Of a stretch of DNA of 64,000 bases, positions 36,969 through 46,913 are shown one piece after another. Location of the stretch: positions 62,001 through 126,000 of the forward strand of contig NZ_FQUX01000009.1 in assembly GCF_900129275.1 (NCBI RefSeq). Reading direction: 5' to 3'. Under the pieces are notes generated by a model. That model made no database searches. It was not told the DNA's origin and saw nothing but the letters and a program-made list of their open reading frames with translations. A program made the position numbers and the translations under genes. Within the stretch, counting starts at the first letter, position 1. Each line of letters opens with the position of its first letter. The stretch is from Arenibacter palladensis (lineage in GTDB: Bacteria; Bacteroidota; Bacteroidia; Flavobacteriales; Flavobacteriaceae).

Positions 36969-37008
36969 AAAAAAAAAGACCCTAATTACTTAGGGTCTTT
37001 TTTTTATA
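36969..37008. terminator. Terminator of the PPIase gene
   Basis: Stem AGACCCTAA / TTAGGGTCT, loop TTAC, flanked by A and T runs on both sides; serves the minus-strand PPIase gene ending at 37020 and may act in both directions. Confidence 0.8.
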
Positions 37009-37019
37009 AAAATTGGGGT

Positions 37020-37952
37020 TTATCCTATCCCCATTAATTCAACATCAAATATAAGGGTGGCATTTGGCGGTATAACCCCTCCAGCACCGGCACTTCCATA
37101 GGCCAAATTGGAAGGAATTACAAATCTAGCTTTGTCACCAACCTTCAATAAGCCAATACCCTCGTCCCATCCTGGAATAACTTGGCCTACACCCAATTGA
37201 AAACTAATGGGTTCCTTTCTCTTATAGGAGGAATCAAAAACTTGGCCGTTCAACAAGGATCCTTCATAATGGACCGAAACATTTTTTCCACTAACAGATT
37301 TGGGCCCCTTTCCCTCTTGCACAATTTTATATCTAAGTCCGCTTTCTGTTTCGTTAAATCCTGCGGCCACCTTGTCCAATTCAGCAGCTATTTTTTTCTT
37401 TTCCTCTGCAAGTCTTTTTTCCCTTGAACCCTCAAAAGTCCTAAAGGCCTCCACCGCGTTCCATTTATCGGCTTCCGCGCCAATTCTTTCTATGGTTAAA
37501 CTTTCTATTTTATCACCTTGTTTAATAGCATCCACAACATCCTGACCTTCTACTACGTGACCAAAAACAGTATGCTTGTTATCCAACCAAGGAGTAGCCA
37601 CATGGGTAATAAAAAATTGGGTTCCATTTGTACCTGGACCCGCATTGGCCATAGAAAGTACACCTGGTCCGTCATGGGTAAGGTCTGGATGAAATTCATC
37701 ATCAAATTTATAACCTCCATCACCCGTACCAGTTCCCAGCGGACAGCCACCTTGAATCATGAAATCGGGAATAACCCTATGGAATTTTAATCCATCATAG
37801 TAAGGCTTACCTTGAGCTTTGATACTATTTTCTAAATTACCTTCAGCCAAGGCTACAAAGTTACCCACAGTCCCAGGGGTTTTATCATGGGTAAGCTTTA
37901 CCAGTATTTCTCCTTTCGAAGTATTGAATTTTGCGTAAATTCCGTCTTGCAT
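37020..37952 (-). CDS. Cyclophilin-FKBP fusion peptidyl-prolyl isomerase
   Basis: 310 residues without a signal peptide. The N-terminal cyclophilin domain (about 1-165) has [21 protein letters not shown] and [12 protein letters not shown] helical linker (about 170-205, Lys/Glu-rich) leads to an FKBP domain (about 206-310) with [28 protein letters not shown] and PSNLAYG. Two unrelated prolyl isomerase folds in one chain suggest a folding helper. Own promoter and terminator. Confidence 0.94.
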   Translation of the reverse strand: MQDGIYAKFNTSKGEILVKLTHDKTPGTVGNFVALAEGNLENSIKAQGKPYYDGLKFHRVIPDFMIQGGCPLGTGTGDGGYKFDDEFHPDLTHDGPGVLSMANAGPGTNGTQFFITHVATPWLDNKHTVFGHVVEGQDVVDAIKQGDKIESLTIERIGAEADKWNAVEAFRTFEGSREKRLAEEKKKIAAELDKVAAGFNETESGLRYKIVQEGKGPKSVSGKNVSVHYEGSLLNGQVFDSSYKRKEPISFQLGVGQVIPGWDEGIGLLKVGDKARFVIPSNLAYGSAGAGGVIPPNATLIFDVELMGIG

Positions 37953-37975
37953 ATCGCTGTTTTTTAATTAGTCCG

Positions 37976-37983
37976 CAAAGGTA
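37976..37983 (-). promoter_or_regulatory. -7 promoter box, PPIase fusion gene
   Basis: Reads TACCTTTG on the minus strand, 23 bases before the ATG at 37952. Confidence 0.45.
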
Positions 37984-38106
37984 AGGATAAGTTTTCTGTT
38001 TATAAAAAGCGCTGGAGAATAGAAAACATTAATTTACCTCCTTTCGCACATTATAATCCATACAATTCCTTCCGCCAAGTGTTGTTCCTAAAGTTACCGT
38101 AAGTAA

Positions 38107-39480
38107 CTATTTAATACCATATTGATCAAAAAGGTAGATTAAACTGGCCATTGAAGCAGCTCCAAGTTCCAATTCCCTTTTATTTACATGGGCAAAGGTG
38201 TCGTTTGCTGAGTGGTGGTGATCAAAATACCGCTGACTGTCCGGTCTTAAACCTGCTAAAACAATATTATCATTTTTTAGCGGTCCAATATCCGCTCCAC
38301 TCCCGCCTTTCACAAACAGGTGTACCAAATAAGGCTCAAACAAATCTTTCCAACTCTCTACCTGTTTAAAATTGGCCTGGTTGCAATCAAAAGAAAAACC
38401 ACGAGGTGTAAACCCTCCGGAATCACTCTCGAGGGCAAAAATATGTTTCTCATTGTTTATGGCTGCTTGCTCCGCATAGGTGGTTCCTCCTCGAAGTCCA
38501 TTTTCCTCATTCATAAAGAGCACCACCCGTATGGTGCGCTTTGGCCTATACCCTGTGGCTTTAAGCAACCTCAGCACTTCCATGCTTTGTACACATCCGG
38601 CACCATCATCGTGCGAACCATCACCCAAATCCCAAGAATCCAAATGTCCGCCCACCACCAAAATTTCATTTGGATAGGTACTCCCTTTTATTTCCCCAAT
38701 TACATTGTAGGATTCCACATCTGGCAATATTTTACAATTTTGCCTAAAGAAAAAATTTATATCCGGGTTCAGTTTCAAGGTAGCACTAAGCAGTTCGGCT
38801 CCATTTGTACTTATGGCTGCAGCGGGAATCCTGCTTGCTATGGGGGTGTCCCCATAACTCATAGCACCTGTATGGGGAAAATCGTCCAATCGAAGGTTCA
38901 ACGACCTTACTATAACCCCTACCGCTCCGTATTTGACTGCTTCGGCCGCACCTGAGTACCTTTGGTCGGAGCAACCTCTATATGAGAGAAAGGTATTTAT
39001 ATTGGTCGGGTCCATGGCTTTATTAAAGAACACGATCTTCCCTTGAATTTTTTCTTTTCCCAATACCTTTAAGCCTTCAATACCCTGCACTTCCACCACT
39101 CCTGCCTTTACACCGCCAAGAGGCGTTGCTACAGATCCTCCCAGAGCACATATAGGAACATTGTTGGTCAATCCTGGATCGCTCTCTATATAAGCAAATT
39201 CCGGTGTGCCCCTCACCCACTTTGGGACTTTAACAGGCTGAAGCCAAACGCGGTCCAACCCCATGGAATCCAAAACTTTTTTTGTGTAATCTACGGCCTT
39301 TTGTGCTTGCAAAGAACCAGAAAGTCTTCCGCCAATCTGGTTGGATAAATAATTTAACCAAGCATACCCGCTTCCACTGGTAAGGGCCGTTTTATATATT
39401 TCATCAATTTGTTTTTGATCATTATTCTGCGCTTCAACTTGTGTAGTAATTAGTAATAATATCAACAATAAATACCTCAT
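38107..39480 (-). CDS. Exported M28 family metallopeptidase with PA domain
   Basis: 457 residues, signal peptide ending VEAQ. Zinc-binding M28 residues: VVGGHLDSWDLGDGSHDDGAG (His and Asp ligands), the catalytic Glu pair in FMNEENGLRGG, ALESDSGG and the last His ligand in FDHHHSANDT. A PA-type insertion precedes the catalytic core. Similar to plasma glutamate carboxypeptidase-like enzymes; likely a periplasmic amino- or dipeptidase. Its ATG overlaps the ppk2 stop by 4 bases, so translation is probably coupled. Confidence 0.92.
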   Translation of the reverse strand: MRYLLLILLLITTQVEAQNNDQKQIDEIYKTALTSGSGYAWLNYLSNQIGGRLSGSLQAQKAVDYTKKVLDSMGLDRVWLQPVKVPKWVRGTPEFAYIESDPGLTNNVPICALGGSVATPLGGVKAGVVEVQGIEGLKVLGKEKIQGKIVFFNKAMDPTNINTFLSYRGCSDQRYSGAAEAVKYGAVGVIVRSLNLRLDDFPHTGAMSYGDTPIASRIPAAAISTNGAELLSATLKLNPDINFFFRQNCKILPDVESYNVIGEIKGSTYPNEILVVGGHLDSWDLGDGSHDDGAGCVQSMEVLRLLKATGYRPKRTIRVVLFMNEENGLRGGTTYAEQAAINNEKHIFALESDSGGFTPRGFSFDCNQANFKQVESWKDLFEPYLVHLFVKGGSGADIGPLKNDNIVLAGLRPDSQRYFDHHHSANDTFAHVNKRELELGAASMASLIYLFDQYGIK

Positions 39481-40355
39481 TCGTTTTCCAATTGTTTTTT
39501 ATATTCTTCTAAATTAGCCTTTATTTTATCATCCAGTTCCGGTTCCCTTATATCTTTGTATTTTTTTAACTCTTCATGCAAAATAGTGGCCACTATTAAC
39601 CGGGCAGCCTTTTTGTTGTCTGCGGGAATAACGAACCAAGGAGCATGTGGCTTCGAAGTATTGTTAAGTGCATCTTCATAGCATTTTTGGTATTGATCCC
39701 AAATAAGTCTTTCCTTTAAATCGCCAGGGGAAAACTTCCAATTTTTTTTCTTTAGTTCCAACCTGCGCAATAATCTTTGTCGCTGCTCTTCTTTGGACAA
39801 ATGAAGAAAGAATTTAAATATGATAGTCCCATTTTCCGCAATATGGCGTTCAAAATTATTTATCTGTTCAAAGCGTTTGTCCCAAAAACTTTGGTCTATG
39901 TCATCTACACTGGAAATCCCAGGAATATGTTCGTTCATTATGTATTCCGGATGCACCCTGGTCACCAAAACATTCTCATAATGCGTACGGTTAAAAACCC
40001 CAAATTTTCCCTTAGCAGGCAAGGCTATGTAATGCCGCCAAATATAATCGTGCTTTAATTCCAGTTCTGTTGGCACCTTAAAACTGTGGACCACCACTCC
40101 CCTAGCATTAAAATCCTTAAACACTTCCCTGATCAAGCTGTCCTTCCCGGCAGTATCTGTACCCTGTAAGCAAATTAAGACGCTGTATTTGGCATGGGCG
40201 TACAAAGTATCCTGAAACTCTCCCAGCTCTATCCTAACGCTTTCCAGTGCTTTCCTTAATTTTTTATCGGAAGATTCCAAATCTTCCCTCGTATTTAGAT
40301 CGGACAATTTAATTTCGCTATCAACCCTATAGGTCCCTGTTTCTATGTTCTTCAT
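39477..40355 (-). CDS. PPK2 family polyphosphate:nucleotide phosphotransferase
   Basis: 292 residues. Walker A-like GTDTAGKDSLIREVF, the FNRTHYENVLVTRVHP block and the lid region (RQRLLRRLELKKKNWKFSPGDLKER) match class III/I PPK2 enzymes, which phosphorylate AMP, ADP or GDP from polyphosphate. Cytosolic. First gene of a two-gene unit with the M28 peptidase. Confidence 0.93.
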   Translation of the reverse strand: MKNIETGTYRVDSEIKLSDLNTREDLESSDKKLRKALESVRIELGEFQDTLYAHAKYSVLICLQGTDTAGKDSLIREVFKDFNARGVVVHSFKVPTELELKHDYIWRHYIALPAKGKFGVFNRTHYENVLVTRVHPEYIMNEHIPGISSVDDIDQSFWDKRFEQINNFERHIAENGTIIFKFFLHLSKEEQRQRLLRRLELKKKNWKFSPGDLKERLIWDQYQKCYEDALNNTSKPHAPWFVIPADNKKAARLIVATILHEELKKYKDIREPELDDKIKANLEEYKKQLENE

Positions 40356-40766
40356 GAATTGGTTTTAGTGCTACATTGCTGAGCAATTAAAAACAAAAAA
40401 TATATGAAATTTTTCAGATTACCTAAAAGTTAGGGCCAGAATCCCCCAAGTCGTCGGATTTCTTCAATAATTGCCAAATATTAGCTGTCTCCGAAACCAA
40501 ATACCCTCGGTAGGCCATTAGATCTACAACCAATAAGGAATTGCCTTACCCTTCCAAAGGGAAAAAGGAGTCTATGAGGGACTTCATCGATTATTTACAA
40601 AGAAATCGGAAACTAAAAACAACCATATAACCATAGAAAGTTTCAGTTGGTCTAAAAAAATGGTCTATTTCTGTACTTCGTCGAAAAAATCATAAAATAA
40701 CAAAGTCGTAAGATTACCTTTACAAAGTTATATTTCCCAGTATAACAATAAACTAAAACCTACTTT
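40356..40766. other. Intergenic region between ppk2 and the secreted-protein gene
   Basis: 411 bases between divergent genes. TACCTTTA near 40713 is a near-consensus -7 box for the gene at 40767. Nothing else supported. Confidence 0.4.
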
Positions 40767-41456
40767 ATGAGACTTTCCGTTATAGCCGTTTGTTCTTTGG
40801 CAGTGTTTATTTTCTCATCTTTTAAGAGTAACAAAGCCTGTGAATACGCTGGTTCCAATATTGGCTACATTCAATCACAAACTGAAAAGGCAATAGCCAC
40901 AGAGGACATTAACATGTCCAAATATTTTGCCTATAAGGCCTTGAACGCCATAGTAAAATCCAAATCGCAATTAGAGGATTGTGGGTGCGAGCATGCCATG
41001 GAGCTTTTACATGAAAGTTCTACCAACCTAACCAACGCCACTAGGGCCACCTCTATGCCAAGTGTAAAAATATTACTAAAAAAGGCTTTGGATAATGCTT
41101 CGGGAAGCATGGAAGCCTTGGACGAACATGACTCCCACAACAGTAGGTACAATAATGATGTTTTGGCCATGAATACCAAGACTTCCATTGCCGAATTAGA
41201 ATCACACAAACCTTTGGACAAAAACACCCTTGAAATCAAAGTGGATATTGCTCTGGAAAAGTTCAAAGAATCTTTGGACAAGGTGGTAGAATCCGTAGAT
41301 TGTAAGGAAGCCACGGCATTTACACAAAACGTGTACGATATTTGCGAACAGCAACTTCTAAAGCCCAATCTTTCCGAAGGTAAAAAATATTACAACTTAA
41401 AAACCAAGGAAATTGCTGCCAATGCCCTTAAGAAGCTGAGTGGCTGCAAAAACTAG
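40767..41456 (+). CDS. Exported helical protein of unknown function
   Basis: 229 residues with a signal-like N-terminus (hydrophobic about 3-18). The mature part is nearly all helical, with six Cys residues (in KACEYA, EDCGCEH, VDCKEA, DICEQ, SGCKN) that could form disulfides in the periplasm. No family recognised. Monocistronic, divergent from ppk2, convergent with the sigma-54 regulator. Confidence 0.75.
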   Translation: MRLSVIAVCSLAVFIFSSFKSNKACEYAGSNIGYIQSQTEKAIATEDINMSKYFAYKALNAIVKSKSQLEDCGCEHAMELLHESSTNLTNATRATSMPSVKILLKKALDNASGSMEALDEHDSHNSRYNNDVLAMNTKTSIAELESHKPLDKNTLEIKVDIALEKFKESLDKVVESVDCKEATAFTQNVYDICEQQLLKPNLSEGKKYYNLKTKEIAANALKKLSGCKN

Positions 41457-41611
41457 CAATTTGCACATGTAAATAGATAAATCAGACTTGGTCTACTTCC
41501 TTGGAAGCAATTATACCTCGATCTTATTAGTGTTGCGCGTTTATAGCGGAACAATGTTCACAGGCATCCACAATTATCTAGACAGGCCCTCACCATTTTA
41601 ACCAATACCGC

Positions 41612-42775
41612 TTATTTACTGGCAAAAGATTTCACATCTTCCTCGGTTACTTCATTGCCCCCAAGGATTATAAGGCGCTCTACCACATTTCTCAATTCCC
41701 TGATATTTCCTGTCCAATCATAGCCTTTCAATAGGTCAATTGCCTTTGCTGAAAATATTTTGGGTGCAGTTCCATGTTCAGCGGCTATTTTTTCGGAGAA
41801 ATGCTTTATAAGCAAAGGAATATCGTCCCTTCTATCATTTAGGGCAGGTACCTTTATAAGAATTACGGCCAACCTATGGTATAGATCCTCACGAAACCTT
41901 CCGCTTTCTATTTCCTTTTTTAAATCCTTATTGGTTGCGGCCACTACCCTAACATCTACCTTGATATCCTTATCCGATCCAACCCTGCTTATTTTATTCT
42001 CCTGAAGTGCCCTTAGAACCTTTGCTTGGGCAGAAAGGCTCATATCCCCTATCTCGTCCAAAAATATGGTTCCATTATTGGCGGCCTCAAATTTACCGGC
42101 CCGATCCTTTACAGCAGAAGTAAAAGCTCCCTTAACATGTCCAAAAAGCTCACTTTCAATTAATTCTGAAGGAATTGCCGCGCAGTTGACCTCTATCAAA
42201 GGATTGGCATTTCGTTCGCTTTTTTCATGGATCCAATGGGCAACAAGTTCCTTACCGGTACCATTGGAACCCGTAATGAGGACTCTGGCATCGGTTGGGG
42301 CCACCTTCTCTATCATTTCCTTAATCACGGAGATTTCCTTACTATCCCCGATCATTTCGTAGTTTTTACTAACTTTTTTCTTTAATATCTTGTTCTCTAC
42401 CACCAAATCCTTTCTATCCAAAGCATTGCGCACCGTAGTCAACAACCTGTTCAGGTCTGGTGGTTTTGAAATATAATCGAAGGCCCCTAGTCTCATGGTA
42501 TTCACGGCCGTATCCAGGTCTCCGTGTCCGGAAATCATTATAAAAGGAATTTCAGGCTTTATTTTTCTGGCAGCTACCAAAACCTCTACCCCATCCATTT
42601 TTGGCATCTTTATATCGCACAGGACAAGATCGAAATCATCTTTTTTTATTGCTTCCAATCCCATCAACCCATCTTCCGCCTCCTCTACTTTATAGTTTTC
42701 ATTTTCTTCCGAAAGGATTTTCACCAAAACCCTTCTAATGGCCGATTCATCCTCTATAACTAGTATTCTAGACAT
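41612..42775 (-). CDS. Sigma-54-dependent NtrC-type regulator without C-terminal DNA-binding domain
   Basis: 387 residues. The receiver domain (about 1-120) has the phosphoacceptor Asp in LVLCDIKMPKMDG. The AAA+ domain (about 138-370) has Walker A GSNGTGKE, the sigma-54 contact loop GAFTSA, Walker B GTIFLDEIGDMS and NIRELRNVVERL. The chain ends at VKSFASK, right after the AAA+ domain, where NtrC proteins usually continue with a Fis-type HTH of about 50 residues. It should contact sigma-54 RNA polymerase without its own DNA site, or through a partner. Last gene of a five-gene operon. Confidence 0.92.
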   Translation of the reverse strand: MSRILVIEDESAIRRVLVKILSEENENYKVEEAEDGLMGLEAIKKDDFDLVLCDIKMPKMDGVEVLVAARKIKPEIPFIMISGHGDLDTAVNTMRLGAFDYISKPPDLNRLLTTVRNALDRKDLVVENKILKKKVSKNYEMIGDSKEISVIKEMIEKVAPTDARVLITGSNGTGKELVAHWIHEKSERNANPLIEVNCAAIPSELIESELFGHVKGAFTSAVKDRAGKFEAANNGTIFLDEIGDMSLSAQAKVLRALQENKISRVGSDKDIKVDVRVVAATNKDLKKEIESGRFREDLYHRLAVILIKVPALNDRRDDIPLLIKHFSEKIAAEHGTAPKIFSAKAIDLLKGYDWTGNIRELRNVVERLIILGGNEVTEEDVKSFASK

Positions 42776-42786
42776 ATTTCATTATT

Positions 42787-43665
42787 TTAAATTCCAATTC
42801 TAAAACCTGTTCTAAAATAGAAACTAGGCTGATCATTCAATGTAAAAATATCATTTCGGTCCTCATCCCTCAGCACCCCTGCCTGAAACAAGGTATGGCC
42901 TGCGTAGCCATAAAAGAAAATATTTTTCGCCACTGCATATTGGTAACCCAAGGTAAACAAAGCCACCGAGGTGGAAATGGAAGAGGCAACACCAGAATCG
43001 GAGCTAATCACCGTATTCTGTAAATTAACGTAATATCCATCCAAGATAAACTCCGTTTGCAACATATGATTATCGTTAAAAAAATACTTCATACCACTTT
43101 TTGGAGCTCCAACTACATATGCCCAATTGGGATGAAATCTCTTTTCATAATAAACCAAAGGCAAGGGCACCCGAACGGCCACTGTGGAGTTATAGGCTAT
43201 TCCCAATACCAAGCGGGTTGGTTTCTCAATTTTTGGCCTATCCCGAAGTGCCCCTATCGTCATATTTACGGAGACATCACCTTGACCAATATCATTGGTC
43301 AAAGTAGACGACAATCTAGGTGTTACGACCCCAACAAAGCGCCAATCCTGATTGTATTGCAATATGTAGGCCATATTTAAATCGGCCACGTGAAATGTTT
43401 CTGTGATTACATCGTCATAAGGTGTTCTACGATTTAGATCGTATTCAATGCGATTGTATTCGCCCCCGACAATAATATTGTCGTTCTTTCCCACTTTAAT
43501 TGGCAGGTTGGCTACCAATTTAATTCTGGACAATTTTGCTTCCGCCGTATTTCTTGGCATTAGCATATACTCTAACCTAAAAACATCCGGTGTTTGGGCA
43601 AGACAAAAATTGATCGACAAAAAGAATCCCATTAAGAATTCCCATCCCTTTATTCTAATTCCCAT
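42787..43665 (-). CDS. DUF6268-like outer membrane beta-barrel protein
   Basis: 292 residues from the ATG at 43665, which gives a signal peptide (RIKGWEF, hydrophobic core, LAQ); a longer frame would overlap mscS by 70 bases. The mature part is a run of amphipathic strands with aromatic girdles (MAYILQYNQDWRFVGVVTP, PSFYFRTGFRIGI, ending in a beta signal). It fits the DUF6268 outer-membrane family. Function unknown. Overlaps the mscS stop by 11 bases and is followed by the regulator gene after 11 bases. Confidence 0.72.
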   Translation of the reverse strand: MGIRIKGWEFLMGFFLSINFCLAQTPDVFRLEYMLMPRNTAEAKLSRIKLVANLPIKVGKNDNIIVGGEYNRIEYDLNRRTPYDDVITETFHVADLNMAYILQYNQDWRFVGVVTPRLSSTLTNDIGQGDVSVNMTIGALRDRPKIEKPTRLVLGIAYNSTVAVRVPLPLVYYEKRFHPNWAYVVGAPKSGMKYFFNDNHMLQTEFILDGYYVNLQNTVISSDSGVASSISTSVALFTLGYQYAVAKNIFFYGYAGHTLFQAGVLRDEDRNDIFTLNDQPSFYFRTGFRIGI

Positions 43666-44551
43666 TCCCAATATTCTTATTTTCAACTTGCATAGTCTCA
43701 ATTGAACTGGGATTAAACACATGAACATCCCTTTGGGGAAATGGAATACTTATATTGTGTTCCCTAAATTTAGCATCGATGATATACCGCATAGCACTTT
43801 TAATTTTTGGATCTCCATAACTGTCATTAATGAAAAAATTGATGGAAAACAATAAGGCAGAATCCCCAAAATCTTCAAATAGCACAAATGGCTTGGGATT
43901 TTTTAAAACCCCTTTTTGTTCGCTAGCGATATTTTCCAAAATTTTAGTCACCAAAACAACATCGCTTCCGTAGGCTACTCCAACCTTAACGTTCTCCCTA
44001 GTACTTTTATGATTTTGGGTGTAATTATAAATACTATCCGTTAAAAATTGGTGGTTAGGGATAATGATTACCTTGTCATCCCTTGTAAGTGCCCTGGTTG
44101 TCCTCAACCTTATTTCAAAAACCCTACCAACTTTTTGATTTACCTCCACAATATCCCCTACGCGCAAGGACTGATCCATAATAATAAGAATCCCGGAAAT
44201 GATGTCCTGGAACAAGTATTGAAGGGCAAATCCCAAACCAACAAACAGTGCTGCCGAAGCGGTCAACAAGACCGTGAGGTTTACACCGGAGGTATGTAGG
44301 ATAACCAAGACCACTAATATGTAGAACAGGTATCTTAAAAATCCGAAAACACTGATAAACTTATTCTTGTCCTCTTCGGGCAACTTTGCAGTAACCAATT
44401 TATGAATCAGTTTTAGGAAAAAGTTTACTACAATTATAGAAATAATTATAGTTAAAAAGGTAGCTGCCGTTATATCCACCTTATCCCCATTCCAAATTTT
44501 ATAGCTGAGGAATTCATTTAAGCCATTAAAAAAATCCTTTAGTTTTTCCAT
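43655..44551 (-). CDS. MscS-family mechanosensitive ion channel
   Basis: 298 residues. Three N-terminal helices (about 28-110) end in the pore helix LFVGLGFALQYLFQDIISGILII, followed by the MscS beta domain (QSLRVGDIVEVNQKVGRVFEIRLRTT, VIIIPNHQFL) and the alpha/beta C-terminal domain. Releases solutes on membrane tension in the inner membrane. Starts one base after the ABC permease stop. Confidence 0.94.
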   Translation of the reverse strand: MEKLKDFFNGLNEFLSYKIWNGDKVDITAATFLTIIISIIVVNFFLKLIHKLVTAKLPEEDKNKFISVFGFLRYLFYILVVLVILHTSGVNLTVLLTASAALFVGLGFALQYLFQDIISGILIIMDQSLRVGDIVEVNQKVGRVFEIRLRTTRALTRDDKVIIIPNHQFLTDSIYNYTQNHKSTRENVKVGVAYGSDVVLVTKILENIASEQKGVLKNPKPFVLFEDFGDSALLFSINFFINDSYGDPKIKSAMRYIIDAKFREHNISIPFPQRDVHVFNPSSIETMQVENKNIGNGN

Positions 44552-44552
44552 A

Positions 44553-45890
44553 CTAATATTTCAGCCATTTAAGCAAATCCCTATACGAAGGTTTTTTTCC
44601 ATACATCAATATGCCCACCCTATATATTTTGGCCGCCAGCCACACGATACCGACAAAAGTGATAATTAAAAGAAGAATTGAAACGGCAATCTCCCAAATA
44701 GGTACACCTCCTTCACCGATACCCCCAGGAAGACGCATGAGCATTACGATAGGTGATGTTAAAGGAAATAATGAGAATCCTACAGCTATTGGGCCATGAG
44801 GGTTATTAAAGACAGAAAAGAAACCTACATAAATGGCCAACATTAAAGGCAATATAATAGGAAAAATAAACTGTTGAGTATCCGTTTCATTGTCCACCGC
44901 CGCCCCGATTGCTGCATATATTGAGCTGTATATTAGGTAGCCCAAGACAAAATAGATGACAAAAAAACAAATAAGCATTATCCAAGGAATCCTAAAAAGT
45001 TCGTTCGCATATAATTGCATGGCAGAATCGGATGCTGCCACATAGGCAGCCCCCCCTATCAGGACAGGCGTATTACTTGCCCCGGAATTGAGAGCTGATG
45101 GATCAATGTCGAATACCAGAATCAATACACCGAACATCACAAAAGCCGATATAATCCAGATAGCGAACTGGGTAACTCCTGCCAAGGAGGTCCCTATAAT
45201 TTTTCCCAGCATAAGCTGAAATGGTTTCACCGAAGAGATAATGACTTCTATTATCCTGGTTGTTTTTTCCTCAATAACACTACGCATAACAAAACCACCA
45301 TAAATGATGATGAACATCATAATCAGGTATCCGAATGCCCCTCCTATAAAAGCCTTGATTTCGGTTATTCCTTTCAAGTTCTGCTCCCCAGTAAAGGTCG
45401 CAGTCTTGATTTCAAAATTATTGTCAACACTTTCAAAATCGGAAACCGACACCCCCAATTCCTGTAGTCGTTGCAAACGCAAACGGTCTTTGAACACATT
45501 TTCCAAATTATTCAATATGGAAGAACCAGGAGCATCCTTGCTGTAAAAAAAAGATCTACTTGCCACTTGTTCCAGGTCCTGTTCGTTGGGAATGTATAGC
45601 AAGCCGTAAAATCCCATTTTTTGAATTGAATCCTTCGCCGCCTCTAAGCCAATGCCCTTAAACTTTACAAATGAATTGCTTTCCGTTCCCTGAAAATCCG
45701 TAGAAAAATAATTGCTTTCATTTAATACACCAATGGTCCTTATTTCGTTATCATTGATCTTGGTCAAATAAACAATAAGTACTACCATCCCCACCATAAG
45801 GATAGGACTAAGGAAAGTCATGACTACAAATGATTTATTTCGAACTTTTGCTAAATATTCGCGTTTTATGATTAGCGCTAACTTACCCAT
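44553..45890 (-). CDS. ABC-2 type permease, NatB-like
   Basis: 445 residues. One N-terminal membrane helix (about 20-42), a large extracytoplasmic region (about 45-185), then five more helices, as in NatB/ABC2_membrane_3 permeases. ITEIKAFIGGAFGYLIMMFIIIYGG starts the second membrane block and RSVIEEKTTRIIEVIISSV is the signature cytosolic loop. Partner of the ATPase 5 bases upstream. Probably exports ions, lipids or a peptide. Confidence 0.9.
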   Translation of the reverse strand: MGKLALIIKREYLAKVRNKSFVVMTFLSPILMVGMVVLIVYLTKINDNEIRTIGVLNESNYFSTDFQGTESNSFVKFKGIGLEAAKDSIQKMGFYGLLYIPNEQDLEQVASRSFFYSKDAPGSSILNNLENVFKDRLRLQRLQELGVSVSDFESVDNNFEIKTATFTGEQNLKGITEIKAFIGGAFGYLIMMFIIIYGGFVMRSVIEEKTTRIIEVIISSVKPFQLMLGKIIGTSLAGVTQFAIWIISAFVMFGVLILVFDIDPSALNSGASNTPVLIGGAAYVAASDSAMQLYANELFRIPWIMLICFFVIYFVLGYLIYSSIYAAIGAAVDNETDTQQFIFPIILPLMLAIYVGFFSVFNNPHGPIAVGFSLFPLTSPIVMLMRLPGGIGEGGVPIWEIAVSILLLIITFVGIVWLAAKIYRVGILMYGKKPSYRDLLKWLKY

Positions 45891-45895
45891 AAATA

Positions 45896-46819
45896 TTATT
45901 TGGATTGAACGGTTCTAATAAATATGTCGTTTGCCGATGGAATCGTCTCCATGAAATTATTGACATTTGCTTTACCCGACAAATGCGATAGAAAGGGGCC
46001 TGTATCATCAGAGGGCAATTTTACCGTAAAATTTAGTTGCGATCCACCGTCCACATATTCCGAAGATAGAATCTCGAATTTATCCTTTAGATCCTCCAAG
46101 AGTCCATTAGCACTTTGCAAACCTAGCCCTACCTTGTAAATATTATTTTTATACGCCTTTTTAATATCGCTAAGTTTACCATCCAATATTTTCTCCGATT
46201 TATGCACCAAGGCAATATACTCGCATAATTCCTCCACAGATTCCATTCGGTGGGTAGAAAAAATTATAGTAGTGCCCTTATCCCTTAATTGAAGGATTTC
46301 ATCTTTAATAAGGTTGGCATTTATAGGATCAAAACCACTAAAGGGCTCATCAAAGATCAGAAGCTTTGGCTCATGCAAAACCGTAACAATAAATTGAATC
46401 TTTTGAGCCATACCCTTGGAAAGTTCCTGTATTTTTTTGTTCCACCAGTCTCCAATCTCCAATCTATCGAACCAATATTTTAACCTGATTTTGGCGTCGG
46501 ACTTGGACAGTCCTTTTAGCTGGGCAAGATATAGTGCCTGCTCCCCTACTTTCATACTTTTATATAGTCCCCTTTCCTCTGGCAAATATCCAATCATTGC
46601 AATATGCTGGGCCTGTAAAGGCTTACCATCAAAGAAAATTGCCCCTTGATCCGGATAGATTATTTGATTAATTATACGTATCAAGGTGGTTTTCCCTGCT
46701 CCGTTGGGTCCTAACAGACCGTAGATACTATTTTTGGGAATTTCCAATGAAACTTTGTTGAGAGCTATATGGCTCCCAAACTGCTTGGAAACCTCATTAG
46801 CGACCAATATATTATTCAT
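45896..46819 (-). CDS. ABC transporter ATPase, NatA-like
   Basis: 307 residues. Walker A GPNGAGKTTL, Q loop GYLPEERGLY, signature LSKGMAQK (a variant of LSGG), Walker B LLIFDEPFSGFD, switch His in FSTHRM. A C-terminal extension of about 90 residues (DUF4162-like) is usual for this group. First gene of the operon ATPase, permease, mscS, DUF6268, sigma-54 activator. Confidence 0.92.
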   Translation of the reverse strand: MNNILVANEVSKQFGSHIALNKVSLEIPKNSIYGLLGPNGAGKTTLIRIINQIIYPDQGAIFFDGKPLQAQHIAMIGYLPEERGLYKSMKVGEQALYLAQLKGLSKSDAKIRLKYWFDRLEIGDWWNKKIQELSKGMAQKIQFIVTVLHEPKLLIFDEPFSGFDPINANLIKDEILQLRDKGTTIIFSTHRMESVEELCEYIALVHKSEKILDGKLSDIKKAYKNNIYKVGLGLQSANGLLEDLKDKFEILSSEYVDGGSQLNFTVKLPSDDTGPFLSHLSGKANVNNFMETIPSANDIFIRTVQSK

Positions 46820-46833
46820 GCACGCAATTTCCC

Positions 46834-46841
46834 CAAAGATA
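46834..46841 (-). promoter_or_regulatory. -7 promoter box of the NatAB-mscS operon
   Basis: Reads TATCTTTG on the minus strand, 15 bases before the ATG at 46819. Confidence 0.5.
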
Positions 46842-46913
46842 TATAATTGCGGCTGAAGAGATAGGCTGGAAATTTATAAATTATTCCTTTTTAAGGTTTT
46901 TTGCATGTTTTAA

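Noticed and set aside
40574-40630. 18-residue ORF with an AAGGAG ribosome site
   Set aside because: Only 18 codons, no homologue-like pattern and no membrane segment; chance cannot be excluded.
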